Shown here in pieces: positions 27,343-33,086 of a DNA stretch of 33,086 bases (the stretch's first letter is position 1; each line of letters starts with the position of its first letter). The translations under genes were made by a program, and so were the position numbers. Under the pieces are notes generated by a model. The model searched no databases, was not told the DNA's origin, and saw only the letters and a program-made list of their open reading frames with translations. Where the stretch lies: assembly GCA_009837395.1 (NCBI GenBank), contig VXTP01000026.1, forward strand, positions 1 through 33,086, given 5' to 3'. The stretch comes from Gemmatimonadota bacterium (GTDB taxonomy: Bacteria; JAAXHH01).

Positions 27343-28730
27343 CTCTTGTACGTCTTGCCGTCCCGCGCCTCGTCGAATTCCTCGTTGGCGCGCTTGAGCA
27401 GTTCCGGGTCCCGCAACAGGTCCAGGCCCGTCAGCGCCAGGGCCTTGGCGGCGAAGAGCATGCCCCTGCTGCCGATGCTCGAACCGGAGGAGGCCACCAT
27501 CTGCCAGCTGTGGGCGGGCGTGCCCAGGGGCCAGCAGCAGGTCGTGAGCTGCCCCGTGGGCGCGATCCAGCTCACGTCGCCCACGTCCGTCGAACCTTCC
27601 ACGTGCGGCGGCGTGTCGGAATGGGGAAGTACCTGCGTCCAGAGGGGATTCTCGATGCTCTCGGCAATGGAATCCTTGACCGTCGATTTCTCCATCCGCT
27701 CGTAGGCCGACCGGACCGCGTTCTCTGGAAAAGTCGCCTGGAGCTGCCGGGCGAAGCGCCGCTCCTCGGCGGTGAAGACGAGATCGTTTACGGCCTGCAT
27801 GTTCTTCAGCATCAGGTCGGAGATCGTGTCGTTCGGCAGGACCTCGTAGGCGCCCCCGATAAACTCGATATCGTGAGTGGTGCCGCTCATCAGCGCGGCG
27901 CCTCGGGCGATGTCGAGCACCCGTTCGTACATCTCGTCCACCTCGGCGCGTTTCGGCGACCGGATGTAGTACCACACCTGGGCGTAGGCCGGCACCACGT
28001 TCGGCGCCTCCCCGCCGCTCGTTACCACGCTGTGGATGCGGGCCTCCGGTACGACGTGCTCCCTGAGGTAATTCATGCCCACGTCCATCAGCATCACGCC
28101 GTCGAGGGCGCTGCGTCCCTGGTGCGGCATGGCCGAGGCATGGGCGGCCACGCCGTGGAAGTTCACCTTGAAGGAGTTGAGCGCGAGCGACGAACCGTTC
28201 CAGACCACGTTCGTTGCGCCGGGATGCCAGGTGATGGCGGCATCGAGGTCGTCGAAGACGCCGTCACGCGCCATGAGCACCTTGCCCACCACCTGCTCTT
28301 CCGCGGGACAGCCGTAGTACCGGATCGTGCCGCCGATGCCATCCCGTTCCATCGCGCGCTTCAGGGCCTTGACCGAGCCCAGGCACGCCGTGCCGAAGAG
28401 GTTGTGGCCGCAGCCGTGGCCGGGGCCGCCCGGTTCGATGGCCTCCCGCTCCGCGGAAACCGTCTGCGACAGGCCGGGCAGTGCATCGTACTCGCCCAGG
28501 TACCCGATGATGGGATCTCCCGAGCCCCAGGTGGCGACGAAGGCCGTTTCCATCCCCCCGGCGCCCCACTCGACGGAGAAACCGTCCGCTTCCAGCTCCT
28601 TTGCCTGCAGTTTCGACGCGTAGGTCTCCTGCATGGCGATCTGCGGATGGTCCCAGATGTCCATGGCCATCCGGGACAGATTGCCGTCCTGGTCGCTTAT
28701 GTAGTCGATGATCAGTTTTTCCGCGGTCAT
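27324..28730 (-). CDS. M20-family peptidase/amidohydrolase (AbgB-like)
   Basis: Zinc-dependent amidohydrolase of 468 residues. The metal-binding motif GHGCGHNLFG lies near residues 104-113, preceded by GYLGEYDALPGL and EAIEPGGP. GCPAEEQVVGKVLM (catalytic/metal glutamates) and ITWHPG follow. The lid domain carries VNFHGVAAHASAMPHQGRSALDGV and the C-terminal half TDVGDVSWIAPT. This order matches the AbgB / aminobenzoyl-glutamate utilisation branch, which removes amide-linked groups from amino acids. The exact substrate is unknown. No signal peptide, so cytoplasmic. A good promoter lies at 28811-28839 (minus strand). The 3' tail is tandemly duplicated. PhyH and two small membrane-protein genes follow on the same strand. 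Confidence 0.9.
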   Translation of the reverse strand: MTAEKLIIDYISDQDGNLSRMAMDIWDHPQIAMQETYASKLQAKELEADGFSVEWGAGGMETAFVATWGSGDPIIGYLGEYDALPGLSQTVSAEREAIEPGGPGHGCGHNLFGTACLGSVKALKRAMERDGIGGTIRYYGCPAEEQVVGKVLMARDGVFDDLDAAITWHPGATNVVWNGSSLALNSFKVNFHGVAAHASAMPHQGRSALDGVMLMDVGMNYLREHVVPEARIHSVVTSGGEAPNVVPAYAQVWYYIRSPKRAEVDEMYERVLDIARGAALMSGTTHDIEFIGGAYEVLPNDTISDLMLKNMQAVNDLVFTAEERRFARQLQATFPENAVRSAYERMEKSTVKDSIAESIENPLWTQVLPHSDTPPHVEGSTDVGDVSWIAPTGQLTTCCWPLGTPAHSWQMVASSGSSIGSRGMLFAAKALALTGLDLLRDPELLKRANEEFDEARDGKTYKSALPDA

Positions 28731-28810
28731 GATCGGGCTTCTCCAGTCGGTACGCGGGATATTCGATAGGAATGCGGTATTTGGGATGTCGATGTGGAGT
28801 ACAAGGGTAT

Positions 28811-28839
28811 ATTATAACTGTCGTCAGGCATACATGCAA
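28811..28839 (-). promoter_or_regulatory. Sigma70-like promoter for the M20-PhyH unit
   Basis: On the minus strand, TTGCAT (28839-28834, 3/6) is followed after 17 bases by a perfect TATAAT (28816-28811). Transcription would start about 75 bases before the M20 ATG. The three 11-bp tandem units begin just upstream of the -35. Confidence 0.5.
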
Positions 28840-28840
28840 C

Positions 28841-28873
28841 GTAGATGCACTGTAGATACATTGTAGATACATT
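28841..28873. repeat. Three 11-bp tandem units in the divergent M20/GIY-YIG control region
   Basis: GTAGATGCACT (28841-28851), GTAGATACATT (28852-28862) and GTAGATACATT (28863-28873). The period equals about one DNA helical turn. The bases just before (28830-28840) match the first unit at 7 of 11 positions. They sit immediately upstream of the minus-strand -35 and 22 bases before the GIY-YIG start. Confidence 0.85.
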
Positions 28874-28895
28874 TCCAGGGGCGTACGACTACACC

Positions 28896-29753
28896 ATGCG
28901 CCAGTTCGACCGGAAATTCGGTGAGCGCCTCATCGATGAATCGCCCATGACGCCGGCGGTCTACCTGTTCAAGGACGGGCAGGGAGCCGTTCTCTACGTC
29001 GGCAAGGCCGGCAATATCCGCCGGCGCCTCCAGCAGTACCGAAACGCCTCGCGCCGCAAGGTGCACCGCAAGATGCGGACGCTGGTCCGGGAGGCGAGCA
29101 CCCTGGAGATCATGCCGCGGGATTCGGAACGGGAGGCGCTGCTGCTCGAGAACGAACTGATCCGCAAGCTGAGGCCGCCGTACAACGAAGACGGTACCTG
29201 GGACTTCCTTTACCCGGCCCTCGGCCTGGGCGGCACGGAGAAGCAGGTCCTGCTCTGCTTCACGACCCATGTGGATGTGTGGCAGGATCTGGACCTCAAG
29301 TGGTTCGGCGTGTTCAAGTCGCGGCGGCGCGCCCTGGCCGCCTTCGACGCGCTGGTCTACGTGCTGAAGCTGATCGGACATATCGAACCGGTCCGGCATC
29401 TCCCGCCCCACGAACGGATCCGGGGTTCCCGCCTCACCGGCTTCCGCCAGGTGCCGACCGAGGTCGTTGCCTCCCTCGAACGCTACCTGTCCGGCGCCGG
29501 GCCCGACGCCCTCGTGCCCCTGACCCACGGCCTGCTGGAGAAACCCGTCGCCCGCCTCAGCGCTTCGGAAGTCCAGCGGAACATCCGTTTTCTGGCGCAC
29601 TTCCACGAGCAGGATCTCGCTCCGCTGCGCGCGGCCATGGAATCGGCAGGCCGTCCGGGTATGTACGTACCGCAGGACGAGCGGGACGCGCTGTTCCTTG
29701 CGACGGATGAGCGTATCGCCGATAATACCGATGGAGAATCACGTGTTCAGTAG
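28896..29753 (+). CDS. Stand-alone GIY-YIG nuclease (UvrC N-terminal/Cho-like)
   Basis: Protein of 285 residues from ATG 28896. The GIY-YIG domain fills about 1-100: PAVYLFKDGQGAVLYVGKAGNIRRRLQQY carries the VYLF/LYVGK pair and catalytic Arg. ALLLENELIRKLRPPYN has the metal-binding Glu and the Asn seen in UvrC. The remaining 185 residues lack the UVR and endonuclease V domains of UvrC, so this resembles the stand-alone GIY-YIG excision nucleases (Cho-like) in layout. The frame is open back to 28845, but that stretch lies in the 11-bp repeats, whose period is not a multiple of three. ATG 28896 begins the conserved FDRKFGERL segment. Divergent from M20 and followed by the antitoxin gene 19 bases later. 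DNA incision in repair is inferred. Confidence 0.85.
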   Translation: MRQFDRKFGERLIDESPMTPAVYLFKDGQGAVLYVGKAGNIRRRLQQYRNASRRKVHRKMRTLVREASTLEIMPRDSEREALLLENELIRKLRPPYNEDGTWDFLYPALGLGGTEKQVLLCFTTHVDVWQDLDLKWFGVFKSRRRALAAFDALVYVLKLIGHIEPVRHLPPHERIRGSRLTGFRQVPTEVVASLERYLSGAGPDALVPLTHGLLEKPVARLSASEVQRNIRFLAHFHEQDLAPLRAAMESAGRPGMYVPQDERDALFLATDERIADNTDGESRVQ

Positions 29754-29772
29754 TTTAGCAGAAAGGACAATT

Positions 29773-30036
29773 ATGACTGAATCAGTCATATCCGCTAATG
29801 GACGAATCACGCTACCTAAACCCGTGCGGGAGGCGCTTGGGTTGAAAACAGGCGACAGGATTCGCTACGTGGTTGATGGCAGAACGATCCACATCCTCCC
29901 TGTACGGCCGATAGATCGTCTATTCGGAATGCTCAGATACACCTCGGTGCCTGTCACCATTGAGGAGATGGAGAGAACCATTGGAGATACCGCGTGCGGG
30001 GACGCCGCGTGCGGAGACGCCGCGAGCAAGGAATGA
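29773..30036 (+). CDS. AbrB/VapB-type antitoxin-like transcription factor, no toxin partner visible
   Basis: Protein of 87 residues from ATG 29773, with GAAAGGA 5 bases upstream. The swapped-hairpin DNA-binding domain of the AbrB/MazE/SpoVT type covers about 1-45: SVISANGRITLPKPVREALGL then KTGDRIRYVVDGRTIHILPV. RLFGMLRYTSVPVTIEEMERTI matches the toxin-binding tail of VapB proteins. The last 17 residues are a three-unit pentapeptide repeat (DTACG, DAACG, DAASK) that is not part of the family. A PIN/VapC toxin normally follows directly; here the next 87 bases hold no intact toxin and the next gene is an exonuclease, so it is an orphan antitoxin or has been recruited as a regulator. Confidence 0.85.
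   Translation: MTESVISANGRITLPKPVREALGLKTGDRIRYVVDGRTIHILPVRPIDRLFGMLRYTSVPVTIEEMERTIGDTACGDAACGDAASKE
29986..30030. repeat. Three 15-bp tandem units at the antitoxin 3' end
   Basis: Units at 29986-30000, 30001-30015 and 30016-30030 (GACGCCGCGTGCGGA-type), in frame, encode DTACG-DAACG-DAASK. Confidence 0.85.
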
Positions 30037-30123
30037 TGTTCAACCGATATTGTTCGACCCTGGTAATGTTATTCACAGAGAACCCAACCTGGAAAACAAC
30101 CTCCACCGAAATCGAGACCTATC

Positions 30124-30981
30124 ATGTTCAAAAGCGTAAAACACGATGTGTGGGCCTTCGACGCGGAATGGGTGCCCGACCCCGACGCGGGACGCCTGCT
30201 CTACGACCTGCCGGCCGATAAGCCCGACTTCGAAGTCGTCCAGGAGATGTGGCGCCAGAACGGGGCCACCGAAGAAAAGCCGCGGCCCTTTCTCAAGTAT
30301 GCCATGTCCCGCCTGGTCTCCATCGCCATGGTGACCCGGAGCCAGGATCCCCAGGGCAATGTTACGATCGACCTGCGCGTACAACCCCGGGACCCGGACA
30401 ACCCCGACGACTGCGACGAAGCCACGATCCTGTCCCGGTTCCTGGAAAGCGTGGGCCGCCGCCTGCCCCAGCTCGTCGGATTCAATTCCACCGGATCGGA
30501 CCTCCCGATCATGATCCAGCGGGGGATCATCAAGGGCATCACCGCGGCCGGGTTCTGCAAGCGGCCGGACAAGCCGTGGGAGGGCTACGATTACTTCTCG
30601 CGGGCCAGCGAGTGGAACGTGGACCTTATGATGGCCATCGGAGAGTGGGGCAAGGCGCGACCTTCCCTGAAGGAGATGGCGGTGCTGTCGGGCATCCCGG
30701 GCAAGATGGGCGGTTTCGACGGGGACAGCGTCGCCGAGGCCTGGCTCGACGGCGGTATCCGGCGCATCGCCCAGTACAACCAGCATGACGCCGTGACGAC
30801 CTACCTCGTCTGGCTTCGCATCGCCCATTTCGCCGGGTTCTTCAACGACGACCAGTACCGAGAAGAACAGGACCTGGTGCGGTCCATGCTCGAGGAGAAG
30901 GCGAAATCTCCGGAGAACGGGCACCTGGCCGAATATGTCCAGGAATGGGACCGGCTCAGGGGGATGGTGGGGGAGGGGTAA
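30124..30981 (+). CDS. 3'-5' exonuclease related to the PolB proofreading domain
   Basis: DEDD-type exonuclease of 285 residues, the length of stand-alone PolB-exonuclease-like proteins. Exo I is D13-A-E15 (VWAFDAEWVP). Exo II is GFNSTGSDLPIM with N121 and D126, and WNVDLM (D167) follows. Exo III is QYNQHDAVTTYLV with Y218 and D222, giving the DEDDy set. It would remove nucleotides from DNA 3' ends; RNA or DNA preference is not visible. No strong ribosome-binding site precedes ATG 30124. It follows the antitoxin gene after 87 bases, on the same strand as the GIY-YIG nuclease, so a repair-type gene group is possible. Convergent with the LRR gene 59 bases on. Confidence 0.88.
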   Translation: MFKSVKHDVWAFDAEWVPDPDAGRLLYDLPADKPDFEVVQEMWRQNGATEEKPRPFLKYAMSRLVSIAMVTRSQDPQGNVTIDLRVQPRDPDNPDDCDEATILSRFLESVGRRLPQLVGFNSTGSDLPIMIQRGIIKGITAAGFCKRPDKPWEGYDYFSRASEWNVDLMMAIGEWGKARPSLKEMAVLSGIPGKMGGFDGDSVAEAWLDGGIRRIAQYNQHDAVTTYLVWLRIAHFAGFFNDDQYREEQDLVRSMLEEKAKSPENGHLAEYVQEWDRLRGMVGEG

Positions 30982-31040
30982 TTGGCAAGAGACTGTATCG
31001 TCTGCGTCAGGTAGGCGACCGCTTTTCAGTCAACCGCGTG

Positions 31041-33086
31041 TTATTCACAACCATCAATCCAGGCGAACGTAAGCCCGTCAAGCCATGTCTGAAAATCGGT
31101 ATCGGAAGGTGCACATAGCCCTGTGTCGTTCAGGCGCAACTCAACGAGGTTGGAAAGACGGAGGAGCGATGATGGCAGGGCTCCCGACATTTGAGTGTTG
31201 TGTGAAAGCCCAAGTACTCTCAGGCTGGCCAGATTGCCAAGAGTGGACGGCACATCGCCCGATAGGTTATTTCGGTTAATGCACAGTACTTGTAGATTCC
31301 GCATTGAGCCCAGTTCAGGGGGAATCGGTCTCGTCAACCCGTTGTTATCAAGAATCAGCGCCCATAGGTTTTGCAGCCTTCCCAGTTCGGCGGGGATCTC
31401 GCCCGTCAACTCATTGTCATTAAAGTCTAATCTTTCAAGTTTCTGCAGTCGTCCCAGTTCGGCGGGGATCTCGCCCGTCAACTTATTCCAGCGTAGTTGC
31501 AGAACTTCGAGATTCTGCAGTTGACCTAATTCAGCGGGGATGGCGCCTGTCAGGTCATTGCCTTCAAGATCCAGGCTGAGAAGATTCTGCAGTTGGCCAA
31601 GTTCAGCGGGGATAGCGCCCGTCAGTTCATTGCCTTCAAGAGACAACCATTTGAGTTTCTGCAGTTGACCCAGTTCGCGAGGAATCGGTCCCGTCAGTTG
31701 GTTTCTGTCAAGAGCTAGATACCCACTGAGGTTCCTCAGCCGTCCCAATTCGGCCGGGATGATACCTGTTAACTGATTGCCGCCAAGGTGCAGCCATTCA
31801 AGATGCTGCAACCTTCCCAGTTCAGCAGTGATGACGCCTGTCAACTGGTTGGTAAAGAGGTCCAAACCGATCACTCTCTCATCGAGGCCTGCTGTGGTCA
31901 CACCATGCCATTCGTGTAGAGGCTTATCGCTCAGCCAGTTGGTGTTGTTCGTCCAATTCGGGCCGTCCGTGGCGTGGTAAAGCGCGATCAGCGCGTCGCG
32001 GTCTGTCGAAGGTTCAAGGTCATCCTCGCAGAAACTGACACCCGCCTTGTACATGATTCCATCCACCCACGACTGAAACACGGGTTCCGCAGGTACGCAG
32101 AGATTCGTAGACTCCAGCCGCAATCCTTCCAGTTCGATACCGGTTAAAGACCGGGGCAACGGACCGGTCAATCCTTGGTTATTGCTGAGTACCAGCGTTT
32201 TGAGATTCGAGAGATCGCCCAGTTCGGGTGGCAATCCACCCACCAGTTGATTATAACTCAAGTACAAGCTTACTACGTTCTCGAGTTGGCCCAGTTCTGA
32301 AGGTATGCTTCCTGACAATCGGTTGTTGTTAACGTTAAATCCCGTGAGGTTTCCGAGTTTACCCATTACGCGCGGGATGCTGCCCGTCAGTTCATTGTTT
32401 TGGAATTGCAGGGTTACGAGTTGCTTTAGTTTGCCCAGTTCGGGAGGAATGTTACCCGATAACCGGTTGTCGAACAGATCCAGTACCGTGAGGTTTCCGA
32501 GTTCACCCATTTCGCGCGGGATGCTGCCCGATAACTGGTTGTCATACAGGTGCAAGTTCCGCAGGTTAACCAGTTTGCCCAGATCAGAAGGGATGTTGTC
32601 CGTTAGCCGGTTGCCGCCGAGGTTGAGGATTTCAAGGCTGGTCATATTCCCCAATTCGGGCGGAATTGAACCGGAAAGTTGATTGTCTTCGACAAACAGC
32701 CAGAGAAGGTTCCTAAGTTTAATCAAGTCCAGTGGGATATGGCCCGTCAGTTCATTGTTGCCCAATAACATCAGTTCCAGATTACTCAATTGTCCCAGTT
32801 CGGGTGGGATACCGCCCTTTAACTGATTCATATCGAGAAACAACTGGGTTAGTTCAGTCAACTGGCCGAGTTGCGGAGGAATCGTTCCGGTCAGGTTGTT
32901 CTCGCGTAGCCCCAGATAGGTCACACGCCCGTTACTTTTGGCGTTAACCCCGTACCAGCTATTTAGCGGCGCATCACTCAACCAGTTGGTGTTGTCCGTC
33001 CAGTTCGGACCGTCCGTGGCGTTGTATAGTGCGACTAATACGTCACGATCTGTCGACATTTCCGGCGGGGGAGGAGGAGGCGGGGG
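31041..33086 (-). CDS. Large protein with two plant-type leucine-rich-repeat modules and a poly-Pro linker (5' end outside window)
   Basis: The frame stays open to the right edge. The ATG at 33059 is preceded in frame by Glu and eight prolines, so it is internal and the true N-terminus lies beyond the window. Module 1 (about 33056-32030) and module 2 (about 32010-31041) each open with STDRD-x-L-x-ALY-x-ATDGPNWT-x-NTNWLSD and a W-x-GV cap. They then carry 11 and 10 repeats of about 24 residues ending LSG-x-IP-x-ELG-x-L, the plant-type LRR consensus. Each closes with a two-cysteine cap (LCVPAE...SFCEDD; LCAPSD...DGCE), and the protein ends straight after the second cap. LRR solenoids bind proteins or glycans; export is inferred from the cysteine caps, but no signal is in view. 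GC is lower than neighbours (about 45% in module 1, 58% in module 2 on sample lines). Confidence 0.9.
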   Translation of the reverse strand, partial: PPPPPPPPEMSTDRDVLVALYNATDGPNWTDNTNWLSDAPLNSWYGVNAKSNGRVTYLGLRENNLTGTIPPQLGQLTELTQLFLDMNQLKGGIPPELGQLSNLELMLLGNNELTGHIPLDLIKLRNLLWLFVEDNQLSGSIPPELGNMTSLEILNLGGNRLTDNIPSDLGKLVNLRNLHLYDNQLSGSIPREMGELGNLTVLDLFDNRLSGNIPPELGKLKQLVTLQFQNNELTGSIPRVMGKLGNLTGFNVNNNRLSGSIPSELGQLENVVSLYLSYNQLVGGLPPELGDLSNLKTLVLSNNQGLTGPLPRSLTGIELEGLRLESTNLCVPAEPVFQSWVDGIMYKAGVSFCEDDLEPSTDRDALIALYHATDGPNWTNNTNWLSDKPLHEWHGVTTAGLDERVIGLDLFTNQLTGVITAELGRLQHLEWLHLGGNQLTGIIPAELGRLRNLSGYLALDRNQLTGPIPRELGQLQKLKWLSLEGNELTGAIPAELGQLQNLLSLDLEGNDLTGAIPAELGQLQNLEVLQLRWNKLTGEIPAELGRLQKLERLDFNDNELTGEIPAELGRLQNLWALILDNNGLTRPIPPELGSMRNLQVLCINRNNLSGDVPSTLGNLASLRVLGLSHNTQMSGALPSSLLRLSNLVELRLNDTGLCAPSDTDFQTWLDGLTFAWIDGCE
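31381..31800. repeat. 72-bp coding repeats of LRR module 2
   Basis: Starts such as CCCAGTTCGGCGGGGATC recur every 72 bases (for example 31381, 31453 and near 31525), matching the 24-residue LRR period. Several neighbouring units are nearly identical at DNA level (LTGAIPAELGQLQNL, LTGEIPAELGRLQ), which suggests recent duplication or conversion. Confidence 0.85.

Noticed and set aside
28845-28895. Earlier ATG for the GIY-YIG nuclease
   Set aside because: The stretch consists of the 11-bp control-region repeats, whose period does not keep frame, and the conserved protein begins at the ATG at 28896.
30038-30145. Frame reading PILFDPGNVIHREPNLEN after the antitoxin, reminiscent of a PIN-toxin N-terminus
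   Set aside because: The D-x-N spacing of PIN domains is broken, there is no start codon, and the frame ends after about 35 codons inside the exonuclease gene; too little to call a toxin relic.
31381-31800. Regular 72-bp repeats that could be taken for a CRISPR-like or satellite array
   Set aside because: They are in-frame coding repeats of a leucine-rich-repeat protein with continuous 24-residue periodicity.

Overview
The window is about 33 kb of a GC-rich bacterial chromosome (hand counts on sample lines: about 62-68% GC) with one clearly AT-rich insert. The gene mix suggests an uncultured marine or sponge/sediment-type bacterium of the FCB/Gemmatimonadota/Latescibacterota kind: two PhyH-family dioxygenases, an M20 amidohydrolase, plant-type leucine-rich-repeat modules, an outer-membrane barrel (so Gram-negative), and ABC half-transporters with a DUF1854 partner. 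This assignment is inference with low confidence; there is no rRNA or other marker gene.

Layout. 1-9951 is sugar and amino-acid metabolism: the tail of a GNAT acetyltransferase; a FGGY (gluconokinase-like) kinase followed by transketolase on the minus strand; divergently, a class I fructose-bisphosphate aldolase, a HisC-like aminotransferase and a PhyH dioxygenase; then, on the minus strand, a GH32 fructosidase followed by a D-cysteine desulfhydrase-like PLP enzyme. The kinase/aldolase intergenic space carries two good sigma70-like promoters pointing in opposite directions.

About 10.09-14.31 kb is an AT-rich island (hand counts 35-50% GC). It has its own control region and a tightly overlapping three-gene operon: a C2H2 zinc-finger protein, a helical/coiled-coil protein, and an Hsp70-like ATPase with intact ATP-site motifs but an atypical C-terminus ending in a four-cysteine knuckle. 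No integrase or transposase accompanies it. It ends about 20 bases from the stop codon of a convergent host gene. This is the best candidate for an undescribed system: an accessory chaperone-like module, possibly a defence or stress system.

14.33-19.40 kb (minus) holds two paralogous ABC half-exporters, each with an N-terminal PH-like domain and a CxxC/CxxC zinc ribbon, joined by an ATGA overlap and followed by a DUF1854 protein. 19.66-25.86 kb has a PfkB-family sugar kinase, an outer-membrane barrel protein and a full-length Lhr helicase. 26.0-28.7 kb (minus) has two paralogous tiny hairpin membrane proteins, a second PhyH dioxygenase and an M20 peptidase/amidohydrolase. 28.9-31.0 kb (plus) has a stand-alone GIY-YIG nuclease, an orphan AbrB/VapB-type antitoxin and a PolB-type 3'-5' exonuclease. 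The right edge cuts into a secreted-type protein with two plant-style LRR modules joined to a poly-proline stretch.

A recurrent oddity is short tandem duplications (11-63 bp units) in the GC-rich host DNA, mostly at gene ends, in loops and in intergenic spaces. In two genes the 3' tail has been duplicated together with its stop codon. I saw none in the AT-rich island.
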